Of a stretch of 51,825 nucleotides of DNA, positions 1 through 8,479 are shown in pieces (within the stretch, counting starts at the first letter, position 1; each line of letters begins with the position of its first letter). The DNA lies in the NCBI GenBank assembly GCA_030749435.1, contig JASMKH010000018.1, forward strand, positions 1-51,825, in the 5' to 3' direction. The notes beneath the pieces were generated by a model. The model did not search any database and was not told where the DNA came from. It was given only the letters and a program-made list of their open reading frames with translations. A program made the position numbers and the translations under genes. The stretch is from Phycisphaerales bacterium (GTDB lineage: Bacteria > Planctomycetota > Phycisphaerae > Phycisphaerales > SM1A02).

Positions 1-76
1 GTCCCCCCACAAGTGGGGGGACGGTTTTGGAAGGAGGCCGCTGCGCGGCCTGTCCCCCCACAAGTGGGGGGACGGT
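1..76. repeat. Doubled palindromic hairpin repeat (REP-like)
   Basis: A 25-base unit occurs twice without a mismatch, at 1-25 and 52-76. In each copy the first 22 bases form a palindrome: GTCCCCCCAC, two central bases, then GTGGGGGGAC. Between the copies lies another perfect hairpin, arms AGGCCGC (35-41) and GCGGCCT (45-51). The hairpin-hairpin-hairpin layout next to a tRNA gene resembles REP/BIME elements. The window begins at the first base of the left copy, so the element may extend further left. No transposase is in the window. Confidence 0.6.
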
Positions 77-95
77 GCCATGCTCCGCATGGAAA

Positions 96-183
96 CGGAC
101 AGGGTGGGATTCGAACCCACGGTACGGAAAAACCGTACACAGCATTTCCAGTGCTGCACCTTCAGCCGCTCGGTCACCTGCCC
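96..183 (-). tRNA. tRNA-Ser (anticodon GGA)
   Basis: Read on the minus strand, the acceptor arm GGGCAGG (183-177) pairs with CCTGTCC (103-97), with one G-U pair and a G discriminator at 96. The anticodon loop reads CTGGAAAT with anticodon GGA. A long variable arm (TACGG/CCGTA) marks a class II tRNA, as expected for serine. The T arm carries GGTTCGAATCC. The 3' CCA is not encoded. It is about 88 nt and lies divergent from truB. Confidence 0.93.
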
Positions 184-253
184 AGAGGGTCCGGGATTGT
201 ATGGGGGTGGGCCCCGCCACGACAACCACCGGTTCCGGTCTCCCACTCGCCGA

Positions 254-259
254 TACCCT
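254..259 (+). promoter_or_regulatory. Candidate -10 box for leaderless truB
   Basis: TACCCT lies 7 bases before the ATG at 267. Transcription starting 6-8 bases after this box would begin at or next to the start codon. No Shine-Dalgarno sequence precedes the ATG and no convincing -35 is seen. Confidence 0.4.
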
Positions 260-266
260 CCCTCAC

Positions 267-998
267 ATGCGCAGCGGACACCACGCCACCACACCTACGG
301 GGTTTCTCGTCTTGGACAAACCCGCCGGGCCGTCCTCAATGAGCGCCGTATCGGTGGTGCGGCGGCGGGCAGGGCGTACCAAGACCGGGCACGGCGGCAC
401 GCTCGATCCACTCGCCACGGGCGTACTCGTGCTCGGGTTGGGTCGGGCGACCAAACTTCTTGAGCAGGTCGTCGCCACGGACAAAGGCTACGAAACCGAG
501 ATCGATCTCTCCATCACCACGCCGACCGACGATCTGGAGGGTGACGCCCGCACCGTGGAGGTGGCAACGCCTCCCGACTTCGCAGCGCTCGAGGCGGCCC
601 TTGCGTCCTTTGGCGGCGAGTTTCTGCAGCGCCCTCCCGCATTCAGCGCGGTCAAGGTCGGTGGCAGGCGAGCCTATGCGCTGGCGCGAAAGGACCAGTC
701 CGTCGACATCCCCGCCCGCCCGGTTCGGGTCCATCACATCGGGCTCCTCAAGTACGACTGGCCCGTCGCCACGGTCGAAGTCAGGTGCGGCAAGGGGTTC
801 TATGTTCGCTCGCTCGCTCGCGACCTCGGCGAGCGGCTCGGCACCGGCGGATGCTGCCGCCGCATCACCCGCACCGCCGTCGGACCATTCACGCTCGACG
901 AAGCCGTTCCCCTCGATGACGTCCCGGACCCCCTCACACAGGCCGACCTCATCTCAGTTGATGAAGCGCTCGCCCGAATCACCCCACCCCGGTCGTAG
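267..998 (+). CDS. truB: tRNA pseudouridine(55) synthase TruB
   Basis: The 243-residue protein should convert U55 of the tRNA T loop to pseudouridine in the cytoplasm. Near the N-terminus is the family motif GHGGTLDPLATGVL (about residues 41-54), with the catalytic aspartate near residue 47. It is followed by the KGYE segment and the RPPAFSAVK and GFYVRSLARDLG motifs typical of TruB. The frame is open upstream to base 27, but family homology begins just after the ATG at 267. That ATG also follows a -10-like box by 7 bases, so I chose it over the upstream ATG at 201. It is slightly short for the family, lacking an extended C-terminal PUA region. It converges on the HNH nuclease gene. Confidence 0.93.
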   Translation: MRSGHHATTPTGFLVLDKPAGPSSMSAVSVVRRRAGRTKTGHGGTLDPLATGVLVLGLGRATKLLEQVVATDKGYETEIDLSITTPTDDLEGDARTVEVATPPDFAALEAALASFGGEFLQRPPAFSAVKVGGRRAYALARKDQSVDIPARPVRVHHIGLLKYDWPVATVEVRCGKGFYVRSLARDLGERLGTGGCCRRITRTAVGPFTLDEAVPLDDVPDPLTQADLISVDEALARITPPRS

Positions 999-1164
999 CC
1001 CCGGCCTGCTGAATCAGCGTCTTGATCGTGCCCGTCGTCTGATCTTCCCGGAGCGTGGCGCAGTACTGCCTGAACATCGATAGACCTCGCGAGGGGAGCG
1101 GCCCCAACTGACGGGGACGGGTGCCGGCACGGGAAGGCCGGTCATCATCAGCCAGTAGATGATC
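999..1164. other. Convergent intergenic spacer truB / HNH gene
   Basis: This 166-base gap separates the convergent truB and HNH genes. It has short GC-rich inverted repeats such as GGTGCCGGCAC, but no hairpin with a T tract. A 61-codon minus-strand frame (1014-1199) starts inside the HNH gene and shows no recognisable domain or ribosome binding site, so I do not call it. Confidence 0.4.
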
Positions 1165-1797
1165 TCAATCGCGCAGTTCGACGGTCCAGTATGCTTCATT
1201 CAGGAATACCTTCCATGCTTCGTAATGCCGACGACGCAACCGAACCGATCGGTCGGGGCTCGTCCTCGGCCTGTGTGGTTCCCGGATCAGATCCATCCCC
1301 GCCTCGCGTGGTGTGCGGTTTCCCTTGCGGGCATTGCAACGCACACACGCACACACAAGATTGCGCCAACTGTTCTCGCCACCTCGAGACTGTGGCAGTA
1401 CGTGGTCAATCGACAACTCGGATGTCGGGAATCGGGTGCCGCAGTACTGGCACTTGTTTCCGTCCCGCGCATACAGGTTGCGGCGATTCAAGGGCACATG
1501 GTGATCTGGGCTCCGATTACAGCAGTGAACTCGGATGATCCGAGGCGCGGCGACGTACTTCGATGCGGTCCGCACCCACTCATGCTCGCCCTGCTCGTAC
1601 ATTCGCTGCAGCTCGGCGATCTCCAGCCAGGATGAGAGATCAAACTGCTCCCACCGCCCGTTGACGATCGAGATCACTTCCGCAACGCGACGAAAGAGGA
1701 GGACGAAGGCCTGACGAACGGGTACGACACGGGTTGCCGCGTATCCGCGGTTGAGCACGAGCACCGGGTCATTGAGAAAGCCAGTCAGTACCGTCAT
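1165..1797 (-). CDS. HNH endonuclease
   Basis: This is a stand-alone HNH nuclease-like protein of about 210 residues. A CxxC zinc knuckle (KCQYCG) is followed by the core DHVLPQSRGGENSWRNLV and a second CVRCNARKGNRTP knuckle. This is the McrA-like ββα-metal arrangement, with His (of DH), Asn (of SWRN) and the distal His/Arg region. The N-terminal half begins VLTGFLNDPVLVLNRGY, a segment common in small HNH proteins of planctomycetes and actinobacteria whose biological role is unsettled. I start at the ATG at 1797; an in-frame ATG at 1812 adds five residues. No methylase or other restriction component is adjacent, so a restriction role is not supported. Confidence 0.85.
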   Translation of the reverse strand: MTVLTGFLNDPVLVLNRGYAATRVVPVRQAFVLLFRRVAEVISIVNGRWEQFDLSSWLEIAELQRMYEQGEHEWVRTASKYVAAPRIIRVHCCNRSPDHHVPLNRRNLYARDGNKCQYCGTRFPTSELSIDHVLPQSRGGENSWRNLVCACVRCNARKGNRTPREAGMDLIREPHRPRTSPDRSVRLRRRHYEAWKVFLNEAYWTVELRD

Positions 1798-1950
1798 GCC
1801 TGGCCGGGGCACCTCTCACGAGCGGAGCGCCCGGCGTGATCCTCCTGTGTCATCAGGTATATCGGACGGACACCGCCCGAACAACTGATGATTCGGCAAA
1901 GTCCGCGATCAGGTTGTGCTACCCGCGCGAAACCACCCAACCATGCCACG

Positions 1951-1990
1951 AAAAAGCCCGGCGGCCAACCACTTTCGTGGCTGGCCGCCG
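1951..1990 (-). terminator. Rho-independent terminator of the PPIase gene
   Basis: The arms CGGCGGCC (1959-1966) and GGCCGCCG (1983-1990) pair perfectly. They enclose an inner CCAC/GTGG stem with a 4-base loop. On the minus strand the hairpin is followed by GGCTTTTT. It lies 40 bases past the stop codon of the cyclophilin-FKBP gene and should end that transcript. Confidence 0.88.
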
Positions 1991-2030
1991 AGAATTCAGT
2001 CATTACCGGAGTCTGACGAGGATCACTCGA

Positions 2031-3188
2031 TCAGGGAAGTTCCAGCAGTTCCACGTCGAACACAAGCGTCGCATTCGGAGGAATCGGGCCACCGGGCGTT
2101 CCCCGAGACCCATATCCAAGCGCTGAAGGGATCACAAGCTTCCGTTTGCCTCCGACCTTCATCGAGCCGACACCCTCGGTCCACCCCGGGATGACCCGAT
2201 TGAGCGGGAAGTCGATGGGCTGACCGCGGTCGACACTGCTGTCGAACTTGGTGCCATCAACCAGGTATCCGGTGTAGTGCACCCGAACGGTGGTCTCCGC
2301 CGAAGCTGGCGCCTCGCCGGAGCCCTCTTCCAGATCGAACCATGCCAGTCCGGAGTCGCTGCTGCTGCTGGTTCTCTCACCCACAGCCTCGCCAGGAAGT
2401 TCGGTCGGGCTTGCCAATACGTCATCCACGCTCATCGTAAGTTTCTCCTGCCGAGCTGCTTCCGCTTCGGCCTGCTTCTTCGTGGCGGCTGCTGCAGCCA
2501 CCTGCTTGGATCGCCACTGATCCGTTCCACTCGTGCAGCCTGCCGAAATGGCCTCTGCCTCCTCCGGCGTGAGCATCGTGACCTTCTCGATCACCACATC
2601 CTCTACCGGCACGTCATCAAAGTGCCCCCCTCCCGGGCCGTCAACGTGCCCGGTCGCCACAGACTTGATGGCATCCAGAACACCATCGCCGGCAACCACC
2701 TTTCCGAAGACCGCATAGCCGGCTCCGTCACGCGGCATGTCAAGACTCTTGTTGTCAACCACGTTGATGAAGAACTGGCTGGTAGCCGAGTCGGGCTGGC
2801 GACCGAGCCGTGCCATCGCGATCGTGCCACACTCATTCTTGAGCCCGTTCTTCCACTCGTTGACAATCGGCGCTTCGGTCGGTCGCTTGCGCATGCCGGG
2901 CTCAAAACCACCGCCCTGCACCATGAAGTTCGGTATCACGCGATGAAAGATGGTTCCGTCGTACGCCCCGTTCCTGGCGTAGTTCGTGAAGTTCTCCACC
3001 GTCAGCGGCGCCGCTACCAGATCCAGCATGAGGATCATGTCGCCCTTACTGGTATCCATTCGGACGTATTGAACGTCCGCCGTCGCCGCAGCAGTGTCGG
3101 CTGGCTCGGTGGCATCGGCCATCGCTGCCAGGCCTGGTCCCGCCAGTGCGATTGCCAGTACACCAACCTTGTGCTTCATTCGTGTCAT
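2031..3188 (-). CDS. Secreted cyclophilin-FKBP fusion peptidyl-prolyl isomerase
   Basis: The 385-residue protein joins two unrelated prolyl isomerase families. An N-terminal hydrophobic signal segment ([16 protein letters not shown]) implies export. A cyclophilin domain follows (about residues 40-207), with [14 protein letters not shown] and SQFFINV active-site motifs. A charged, Ala/Lys/Glu-rich linker of possible coiled-coil character (about 225-245) leads to an FKBP domain (about 285-385). That domain has [24 protein letters not shown] and ALGYG. Both active sites look intact. The start at 3188 has a GAGGA ribosome site upstream; ATG 3179 is an alternative. The gene is monocistronic and ends in a clear terminator. 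Its likely role is folding of exported proteins. Confidence 0.92.
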   Translation of the reverse strand: MTRMKHKVGVLAIALAGPGLAAMADATEPADTAAATADVQYVRMDTSKGDMILMLDLVAAPLTVENFTNYARNGAYDGTIFHRVIPNFMVQGGGFEPGMRKRPTEAPIVNEWKNGLKNECGTIAMARLGRQPDSATSQFFINVVDNKSLDMPRDGAGYAVFGKVVAGDGVLDAIKSVATGHVDGPGGGHFDDVPVEDVVIEKVTMLTPEEAEAISAGCTSGTDQWRSKQVAAAAATKKQAEAEAARQEKLTMSVDDVLASPTELPGEAVGERTSSSSDSGLAWFDLEEGSGEAPASAETTVRVHYTGYLVDGTKFDSSVDRGQPIDFPLNRVIPGWTEGVGSMKVGGKRKLVIPSALGYGSRGTPGGPIPPNATLVFDVELLELP

Positions 3189-3288
3189 CTGTGGGGGGGT
3201 CCTCTTCGAAATCCCGGCTGTCTGATCAGTTTCGGCTCGCTCGCCCGGAGAAGAACGATGCATCCTACGCGAGCGGCAGCCCCAGTGT

Positions 3289-3747
3289 TCAGAGATCTGA
3301 GTCGCCCGGCGTCTCCCCCAGTCGTTCGAGGATCTCGTCGATGGTCACCAGCCCGCCCTGCCCCATGCCGGGGCACGGCGTCTGCGCACGAACGGCATCC
3401 CACATCTCGCGAGATTCGAGGTTCTCGGGCCAGAAGGGCCAGGTCCGGCACTGGGCCGGGCGGGCCCCGTAGAGCCGGCACCCGGCTTTCCCCTCCGGAT
3501 CGGTCGTCAGGAAGACACAGTCCATGCCGCGGCTCGTTTTCGTCTCACGCAGGGACCACCTGCCGCGAATCTGCCTTGCATACCGCCGGTGGAACGCCTC
3601 CTCGGACATGCCCATGGCCGTCGCCATCGCGCGACCTTCCGCTGCGGAAAACCACACGGCACCGGGCGGCCCCGTGCAGCAGTTGCCGCAACGTGAACAC
3701 TCGAACCGCAGGCCTGCGTCGTACCAGCGGGGCGCTCGCTCACTCAT
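3289..3747 (-). CDS. YkgJ-family cysteine cluster protein
   Basis: This 152-residue protein starts with the cysteine cluster [14 protein letters not shown]-terminal set of cysteines follows ([23 protein letters not shown]), the hallmark of the YkgJ/UPF0153 family, which is proposed to bind zinc or iron. The biochemical role of the family is unknown. The frame is open further upstream, but homology begins at [10 protein letters not shown]. The start codon overlaps the end of the upstream hypothetical gene by 8 bases, so the two are probably co-transcribed and translationally coupled. Confidence 0.85.
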   Translation of the reverse strand: MSERAPRWYDAGLRFECSRCGNCCTGPPGAVWFSAAEGRAMATAMGMSEEAFHRRYARQIRGRWSLRETKTSRGMDCVFLTTDPEGKAGCRLYGARPAQCRTWPFWPENLESREMWDAVRAQTPCPGMGQGGLVTIDEILERLGETPGDSDL

Positions 3748-4741
3748 CCACAACGTCCCACCGTTCCGGCCCCGTCCCAATGATGTCGACGTTGTACACA
3801 AGCACCTGGGGTCGATCCATCGCAACGCGCACGTCGTTGAGTTCCGCGGGACGATCGTCCCACGCCACGCGATCCAGATTGAGCAACTCCCGAAACTCCC
3901 ACTCGTAGTCGCCTGAGATGTGCCGTTCAATCAGTTGCTGCATATCCCGCCGGCAGGTCGCCACCCCCCAGATGTGGGCATGACCGAATCGCCGCCCTGC
4001 CGGGTCCTCCTGATCGACAAACACAAGCCCACGCCACATGGTGTAGCCGATGTCCCGACCTCGCGCATCCAGATTCCGATCCGGGTCCTCGTCCAGCGCC
4101 AGATCCCACGCCGCGCGAAGCTCCATCAGCAGGTCATCGGTGTCCGACATCAACCCCGGGACCTGCTGAAGAACCGGTCGAACTGCCAGCCCGGAAGCCG
4201 ATCGCATCGGCTGAAGATCCTCCTCACTTCGCCGGACAACGCCCAGCCGTTCCAGTGCGTGCTCGACTCCGCTGGCTGCAGACTCGTGGACATGCACGAG
4301 AATGCGTTTGTCGGGATCCAAGAAGACCTCTACATAGGGGTCCGGGCTGTAGACACCCACACCGAGAGAGGCATCCTCGAGAAAGATGGGCTCGAACAAG
4401 TCCCAGGTTCCACGAAATCGCGTCGACGGAATCTGCGAGCCCAGATACACATCGACCTCGCGGTAGGCGTCGCGGCTGCCCAGTTCCAGCATGCCTGCGA
4501 CGTGTGTGGGGAGCGATCGCAACAACTCCCAGATCAGTGGTCTGACCCGTTCGTGCGACACGACAATGGTGTAACTCTGAACGTCTGGGACGACCATGTC
4601 GCCGTCCAGGTTGCGGCGTGACCAACCGACGCGTCGCGGTCGCAGCCCGCCGCGTTCAACCCCGAGCGGAAAGGCGTAACCGCGATCAACGACGCGGGCA
4701 AGATTGCTGTGCAGGCGAAACGGTGCATGCATGTCCGTCAT
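3740..4741 (-). CDS. Hypothetical protein, coupled to the YkgJ-family gene
   Basis: I do not recognise this family. The 333-residue protein is soluble, acidic and tryptophan-rich, with no signal peptide or membrane segment. Segments such as LFEPIFLEDASLGVGVYSPD and RDIGYTMWRGLVFVDQ suggest a globular cytoplasmic protein. I chose the ATG at 4741. A second ATG three codons in (4732) lies exactly 7 bases after TACCAT and could be a leaderless start, as at other genes here. It is divergent from the SNF transporter and overlaps the YkgJ-family gene. Confidence 0.7.
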   Translation of the reverse strand: MTDMHAPFRLHSNLARVVDRGYAFPLGVERGGLRPRRVGWSRRNLDGDMVVPDVQSYTIVVSHERVRPLIWELLRSLPTHVAGMLELGSRDAYREVDVYLGSQIPSTRFRGTWDLFEPIFLEDASLGVGVYSPDPYVEVFLDPDKRILVHVHESAASGVEHALERLGVVRRSEEDLQPMRSASGLAVRPVLQQVPGLMSDTDDLLMELRAAWDLALDEDPDRNLDARGRDIGYTMWRGLVFVDQEDPAGRRFGHAHIWGVATCRRDMQQLIERHISGDYEWEFRELLNLDRVAWDDRPAELNDVRVAMDRPQVLVYNVDIIGTGPERWDVVDE

Positions 4742-4753
4742 GGTACGGTCTCC

Positions 4754-4782
4754 CCGACACGACCCGGCTCCTCTCTTATGAT
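4754..4782 (+). promoter_or_regulatory. Sigma-70-type promoter of the transporter operon
   Basis: A -35-like CCGACA (4754-4759) is spaced 17 bases from a -10 TATGAT (4777-4782), about 38 bases before the transporter start codon. This is the best two-box promoter seen in the window. It lies in the divergent gap between the hypothetical gene and the transporter. Confidence 0.6.
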
Positions 4783-4820
4783 GGCGCTGCGGTGGATCTG
4801 GCAACTGCACGGAGCGTCTC

Positions 4821-6614
4821 ATGAGCGATGACAACGGTGGAAGGATTCCCCGAGCGCCGAAACGGACACACTGGGGCAGCAGACTGGGCTTCATTCTCGC
4901 CGCCTCAGGATCTGCTGTCGGCCTCGGCAATATCTGGAAGTTCCCTTACATCACGGGTGAGAACGGCGGTGGCCTCTTCGTCCTGATCTACCTGGTGTGC
5001 ATTGCGATGGTCGGCCTTCCGATTCTGGTCGCGGAAATCATGATCGGACGTGCTGCGCAGGCACAGCCAGTCGAGGCGTTCAAGCGACTGCAGGGTGGCC
5101 CCACCGCATGGACGGCCGTCGGCTGGCTCGGCATTGTGAGCGGGTTTCTCATTCTCTCGTTCTACATCATCGTAGCCGGATGGGCCATGGACTACACGCT
5201 CAAGTCGGTGGCAGGCTTCACCAACCCAATCGGCGAGCGCGCCGAGGAAGCAGCGTTGGTGTACCGAGCGACCGAACCCATCGACCAGATGCGTTCGACA
5301 CTCACCACCAGCATCGCCGAGGAGCCGGTGGCCGACGCCATCAAGGACTGGAGGCGGCGGTTCTCACCCTCGACCGCAAACGCCTGGGACGACTACCAGC
5401 ATGCGATGAGCTTCTCGGGCGTCGATGCCGACCTTCTTCTGGAGGATCCGGTCATCGCCGAAGCGGTCAACACTGTGCAGCCCGAGGTCCCTGACCGGGA
5501 AGCTGCGGTCGCATCGGCCAGGGCAGCAGCATCCGAAGAAGTCGCGGCCATGAGCGATGAGGCAGTTCGCGACGCCGCAACAACCTTGAAGCGGCGAGCC
5601 CTCATCAGCGGAGAAGTCACCACCGTATTCACGGGCCTCCTCGGCGACGGGTGGACCAGCACCTTCTGGGCGGGGATCTTCATGTTCATGGCCATTCTCG
5701 TCGTCGCCACCGGCGTCGGGACCGGTATCGAGCGAACCTGCAGCACGCTCATGCCGCTGTTGATGCTGTGCATCGTCGCGTTGGTGGTGTATGGCGCATT
5801 CCAGCCGGGATTCGGCCGCGCCGTCTCATTTGTGTTTACGCCGGACCCGAACGCGGTTGAGCCCAGAGGCGTGCTCGAAGCACTTGGGCACGCATTCTTC
5901 ACACTCTCGCTTGGCATGGGCGCCATGCTGACCTATGGCTCCTATCAGCGAAGCCGCAGCGGCGGGCTCCTTGGAGAGTCGATCGCCATCGCCGGACTCG
6001 ACACAGCCATCGCATTGCTTGCGTGCCTGATGATGTTCCCGATCATCTTCTCCTACGGGCAGGACCCGAGCGGCGGCCCTGGGCTCGTCTTCATGAGCAT
6101 GCCGCTGGCCTTTGCAGAGATGGGAGCGCTGGGCATGATGCTTGGCATCGTCTTCTTCGGGCTGCTCGTCTTCGCGGCCCTCACCAGCGCCATCTCACTG
6201 CTTGAGGTGGTCGCCTCCTATCTGATCGATGCCCGGAACTGGACCCGCATGCGTGCAGCATGGACCATGGGAATAGCCATCTTCGGCTTCGGAATCATCA
6301 CGGCCTTCGCCAACGCCGAGGGCTTCAAGATGGTGTCATGGCTGCCCGGATACGGGCAGTCCTTCTTCGACACCATGGACCTGCTCACGAGCAATTGGAT
6401 GCTTCCATTGGGCGGCCTGTTCGTGGCGCTGTACGCGGGCTGGGTCATGCCCGAACGCATTCGGGCAGCCGAACTCTCCGATCTGTCCGGACCGATTGCT
6501 GGCGCCTGGCTGTTCCTGATTCGCTTCGTCGCTCCGTTGCTCGTTATCGTCGTGTTGCTCGATAAGGCAGGGTTGATCGACGTCAACGAGCTCTTCTTCA
6601 ACATCCTCCACTGA
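4821..6614 (+). CDS. Sodium-dependent SNF/SLC6-family transporter
   Basis: This 597-residue inner-membrane symporter probably takes up amino acids or related small amines with sodium. TM1 has the family signature GSAVGLGNIWKFPY, followed by NGGGLFVLIYL and GLPILVAEIMIGR. Later helices include FFTLSLGMGAMLTYGSY (the unwound TM6 region) and the TM8 segment FAALTSAISLLEV, which carries sodium-ligand serine and threonine positions. Bacterial relatives are usually about 440-520 residues. The extra length is a hydrophilic, Ala/Glu-rich segment (about residues 132-265) between TM3 and TM4, corresponding to extracellular loop 2. It heads a run with the AGCS transporter 35 bases downstream. The substrate cannot be read from sequence. 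Confidence 0.92.
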   Translation: MSDDNGGRIPRAPKRTHWGSRLGFILAASGSAVGLGNIWKFPYITGENGGGLFVLIYLVCIAMVGLPILVAEIMIGRAAQAQPVEAFKRLQGGPTAWTAVGWLGIVSGFLILSFYIIVAGWAMDYTLKSVAGFTNPIGERAEEAALVYRATEPIDQMRSTLTTSIAEEPVADAIKDWRRRFSPSTANAWDDYQHAMSFSGVDADLLLEDPVIAEAVNTVQPEVPDREAAVASARAAASEEVAAMSDEAVRDAATTLKRRALISGEVTTVFTGLLGDGWTSTFWAGIFMFMAILVVATGVGTGIERTCSTLMPLLMLCIVALVVYGAFQPGFGRAVSFVFTPDPNAVEPRGVLEALGHAFFTLSLGMGAMLTYGSYQRSRSGGLLGESIAIAGLDTAIALLACLMMFPIIFSYGQDPSGGPGLVFMSMPLAFAEMGALGMMLGIVFFGLLVFAALTSAISLLEVVASYLIDARNWTRMRAAWTMGIAIFGFGIITAFANAEGFKMVSWLPGYGQSFFDTMDLLTSNWMLPLGGLFVALYAGWVMPERIRAAELSDLSGPIAGAWLFLIRFVAPLLVIVVLLDKAGLIDVNELFFNILH

Positions 6615-6649
6615 ACGTGAGTTGACCCAACCACAGAGGCCATTTACAC

Positions 6650-8479
6650 ATGGATCAGTTCAACGAAGCGCTTGAGTCAGTCAATGGATACATCTGGACG
6701 AACTGGATGCTGTACATCCTGCTCGCCATTGGAATCCTGTTCACACTGTGGAGTGGTATCGCGCAGTATCGCGTGCTGACCCACGGCGTGGCCGTGACTG
6801 CTGGCAAGTACGACGATCCAGATGATCCCGGGGCGATCAGCCATTTCCAGGCGCTCTCGGCAGCACTGTCCGCAACAGTCGGCCTCGGCAACATCGCAGG
6901 TGTGGCCATCGCCATCGCCATCGGCGGACCAGGCGCGGTCTTCTGGATGTGGGTCGTGGGCATCATCGGCATGGCGCTCAAGAGCACCGAAGTCACACAG
7001 TCGATGCTGTTCCGCGATACGTCCGATCCGGACAACCCGCACGGCGGGCCCATGTTCGTTGTGGCGAAGGGGCTCAAGAGGTGGGGACTCGGCGGCATCG
7101 GACAGTTCATTGGCGTGCTGTTCTGCCTGACCCTTCTGGTCTCCGCAGTGACCGGTGGCAACATGTTCCAGGCGTGGAACGTCGGAGACATCACCCGCGA
7201 GGTCATGGACGTCCCTGAGTACCTCACCGGACTGATTCTGGCGGTGCTCGTCGCCATGGTCATTCTCGGAGGAATCAAACGCATCGGCTCGGTAGCGGGT
7301 GTTCTCGTTCCATTCATGTGCGTGCTGTACGTCCTCATCGCCCTCCTCGTCCTCGGCTTCAACATCACCGCCGTTCCCGATGTCTTCGCCCTGATCTTCA
7401 GGAGCGCCTTCAATCCGGCAGAGGCCAGCGGCGCATTCGTCGGTGGTACCGCAGCAATGGCCCTGCTGTGGGGCATGAAACGAGCGCTGTTCTCCAGTGA
7501 ATCCGGTCAAGGGTCTTCGCCCATTGCGCACTCCGCCGCGCAGACCAGCGAACCGGTCAGCGAGGGGGTCGTGGCCGGGCTTGAGCCATTCATCGACACG
7601 ATCGTCGTATGCACGTTGACCGCCTTCGTCATTCTGTCGACCGGCGCCTTGACCCGAGGCGAGGGCGAAGCCGGAGGTGATGGCGTCTTTGACCCGATTC
7701 CCATGGTGCAGTTCCATGAGGAGGACCGAGACGGCACGACGTATCGCTCCTGGACACTTGGCCCGCCGACCCAATTCACAATCGACACCGAGCGGCTCAT
7801 CTTCGGCAAGACGGACCTGCCGGAACGTACCGCCCGAGGCGTGGAACTCGGCGGGCCCTGGAAAAACGGTGACTCAGTGTTTGTCATCGCCGAGGGCGGT
7901 GGCGACAACGAACAGACCGCGTCAAACCGAGTCATGATGACCGGGTCGGTGGTTCTTCCTGAGGAAGCCGACGCAACCCCCTATGTCAGATGGGATCTCA
8001 TCAGGAGTGACAAGAAGGAGGTCGCGCACTGGTCCTCGCTGATTCAGGGCGGCCTGCCGACGCTGGCATCGCCTGTCATTTATGAGGACTACAAAGGCGC
8101 AACGCTGACCGCCTACGCCATCAACCGCCAGTTCCCGGGGCTCGGCAACTGGCTCATCCTGATCGCTTCGTGGCTCTTTGCCATCAGCACCATGATCTCA
8201 TGGTCCTACTACGGTGAACAGGGCATCGTGTTCCTGCTCGGCGAATGGGCGGTCGGCATCTACAAGATCATCTACTGCGCCCTCATCGTGGTCGCGACAG
8301 CGGGCATCGTGACAACGACCAAGGAAATCGGAAACCTCTCAGACCTCGGAACCGGCCTCATGCTGTGGGTCAACATCCCGATCATGCTCATCTTCGGTGG
8401 CACGGCCATGGCGGCATGGCACGGGTACTTCCGTCGCTTGAGAAGCGGCGAAATCAAGCCGCATGATGATGCTGCCTGA
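6650..8479 (+). CDS. Alanine/glycine:cation symporter family (AGCS) protein
   Basis: This 609-residue polytopic membrane protein should carry alanine or glycine with sodium or protons. Family signatures include FQALSAALSATVGLGNIAGVA near the N-terminus, NPHGGPMFVVAKGL and the conserved ALFSSESGQGSSPIAHSAAQT loop. The helix ISTMISWSYYGEQ follows near the C-terminus. Typical members have 440-550 residues. The excess is a soluble insertion (about residues 335-495) that begins after the helix LTAFVILSTGAL and contains several β-rich stretches (YRSWTLGPPTQFTI, FVIAEGG). The insertion is unassigned. It is probably co-transcribed with the SNF transporter, suggesting linked amino acid uptake. Confidence 0.92.
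   Translation: MDQFNEALESVNGYIWTNWMLYILLAIGILFTLWSGIAQYRVLTHGVAVTAGKYDDPDDPGAISHFQALSAALSATVGLGNIAGVAIAIAIGGPGAVFWMWVVGIIGMALKSTEVTQSMLFRDTSDPDNPHGGPMFVVAKGLKRWGLGGIGQFIGVLFCLTLLVSAVTGGNMFQAWNVGDITREVMDVPEYLTGLILAVLVAMVILGGIKRIGSVAGVLVPFMCVLYVLIALLVLGFNITAVPDVFALIFRSAFNPAEASGAFVGGTAAMALLWGMKRALFSSESGQGSSPIAHSAAQTSEPVSEGVVAGLEPFIDTIVVCTLTAFVILSTGALTRGEGEAGGDGVFDPIPMVQFHEEDRDGTTYRSWTLGPPTQFTIDTERLIFGKTDLPERTARGVELGGPWKNGDSVFVIAEGGGDNEQTASNRVMMTGSVVLPEEADATPYVRWDLIRSDKKEVAHWSSLIQGGLPTLASPVIYEDYKGATLTAYAINRQFPGLGNWLILIASWLFAISTMISWSYYGEQGIVFLLGEWAVGIYKIIYCALIVVATAGIVTTTKEIGNLSDLGTGLMLWVNIPIMLIFGGTAMAAWHGYFRRLRSGEIKPHDDAA

Noticed and set aside
27-266. Upstream extension of truB through the tRNA-Ser region
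   Set aside because: The frame crosses the opposite-strand tRNA and lacks TruB similarity before 267.
1014-1199. Small minus-strand frame after the HNH gene
   Set aside because: No ribosome site or recognisable domain; it starts inside the HNH coding region in another frame.
1165-1797. A restriction-modification locus around the HNH nuclease
   Set aside because: No methyltransferase or specificity gene is nearby; flanking genes are housekeeping.
2277-3908. A 543-codon plus-strand frame opposite the PPIase and YkgJ-family genes
   Set aside because: It is antisense to two clear genes and has low-complexity Arg/Ser/His-rich composition, the usual shadow of high-GC genes.
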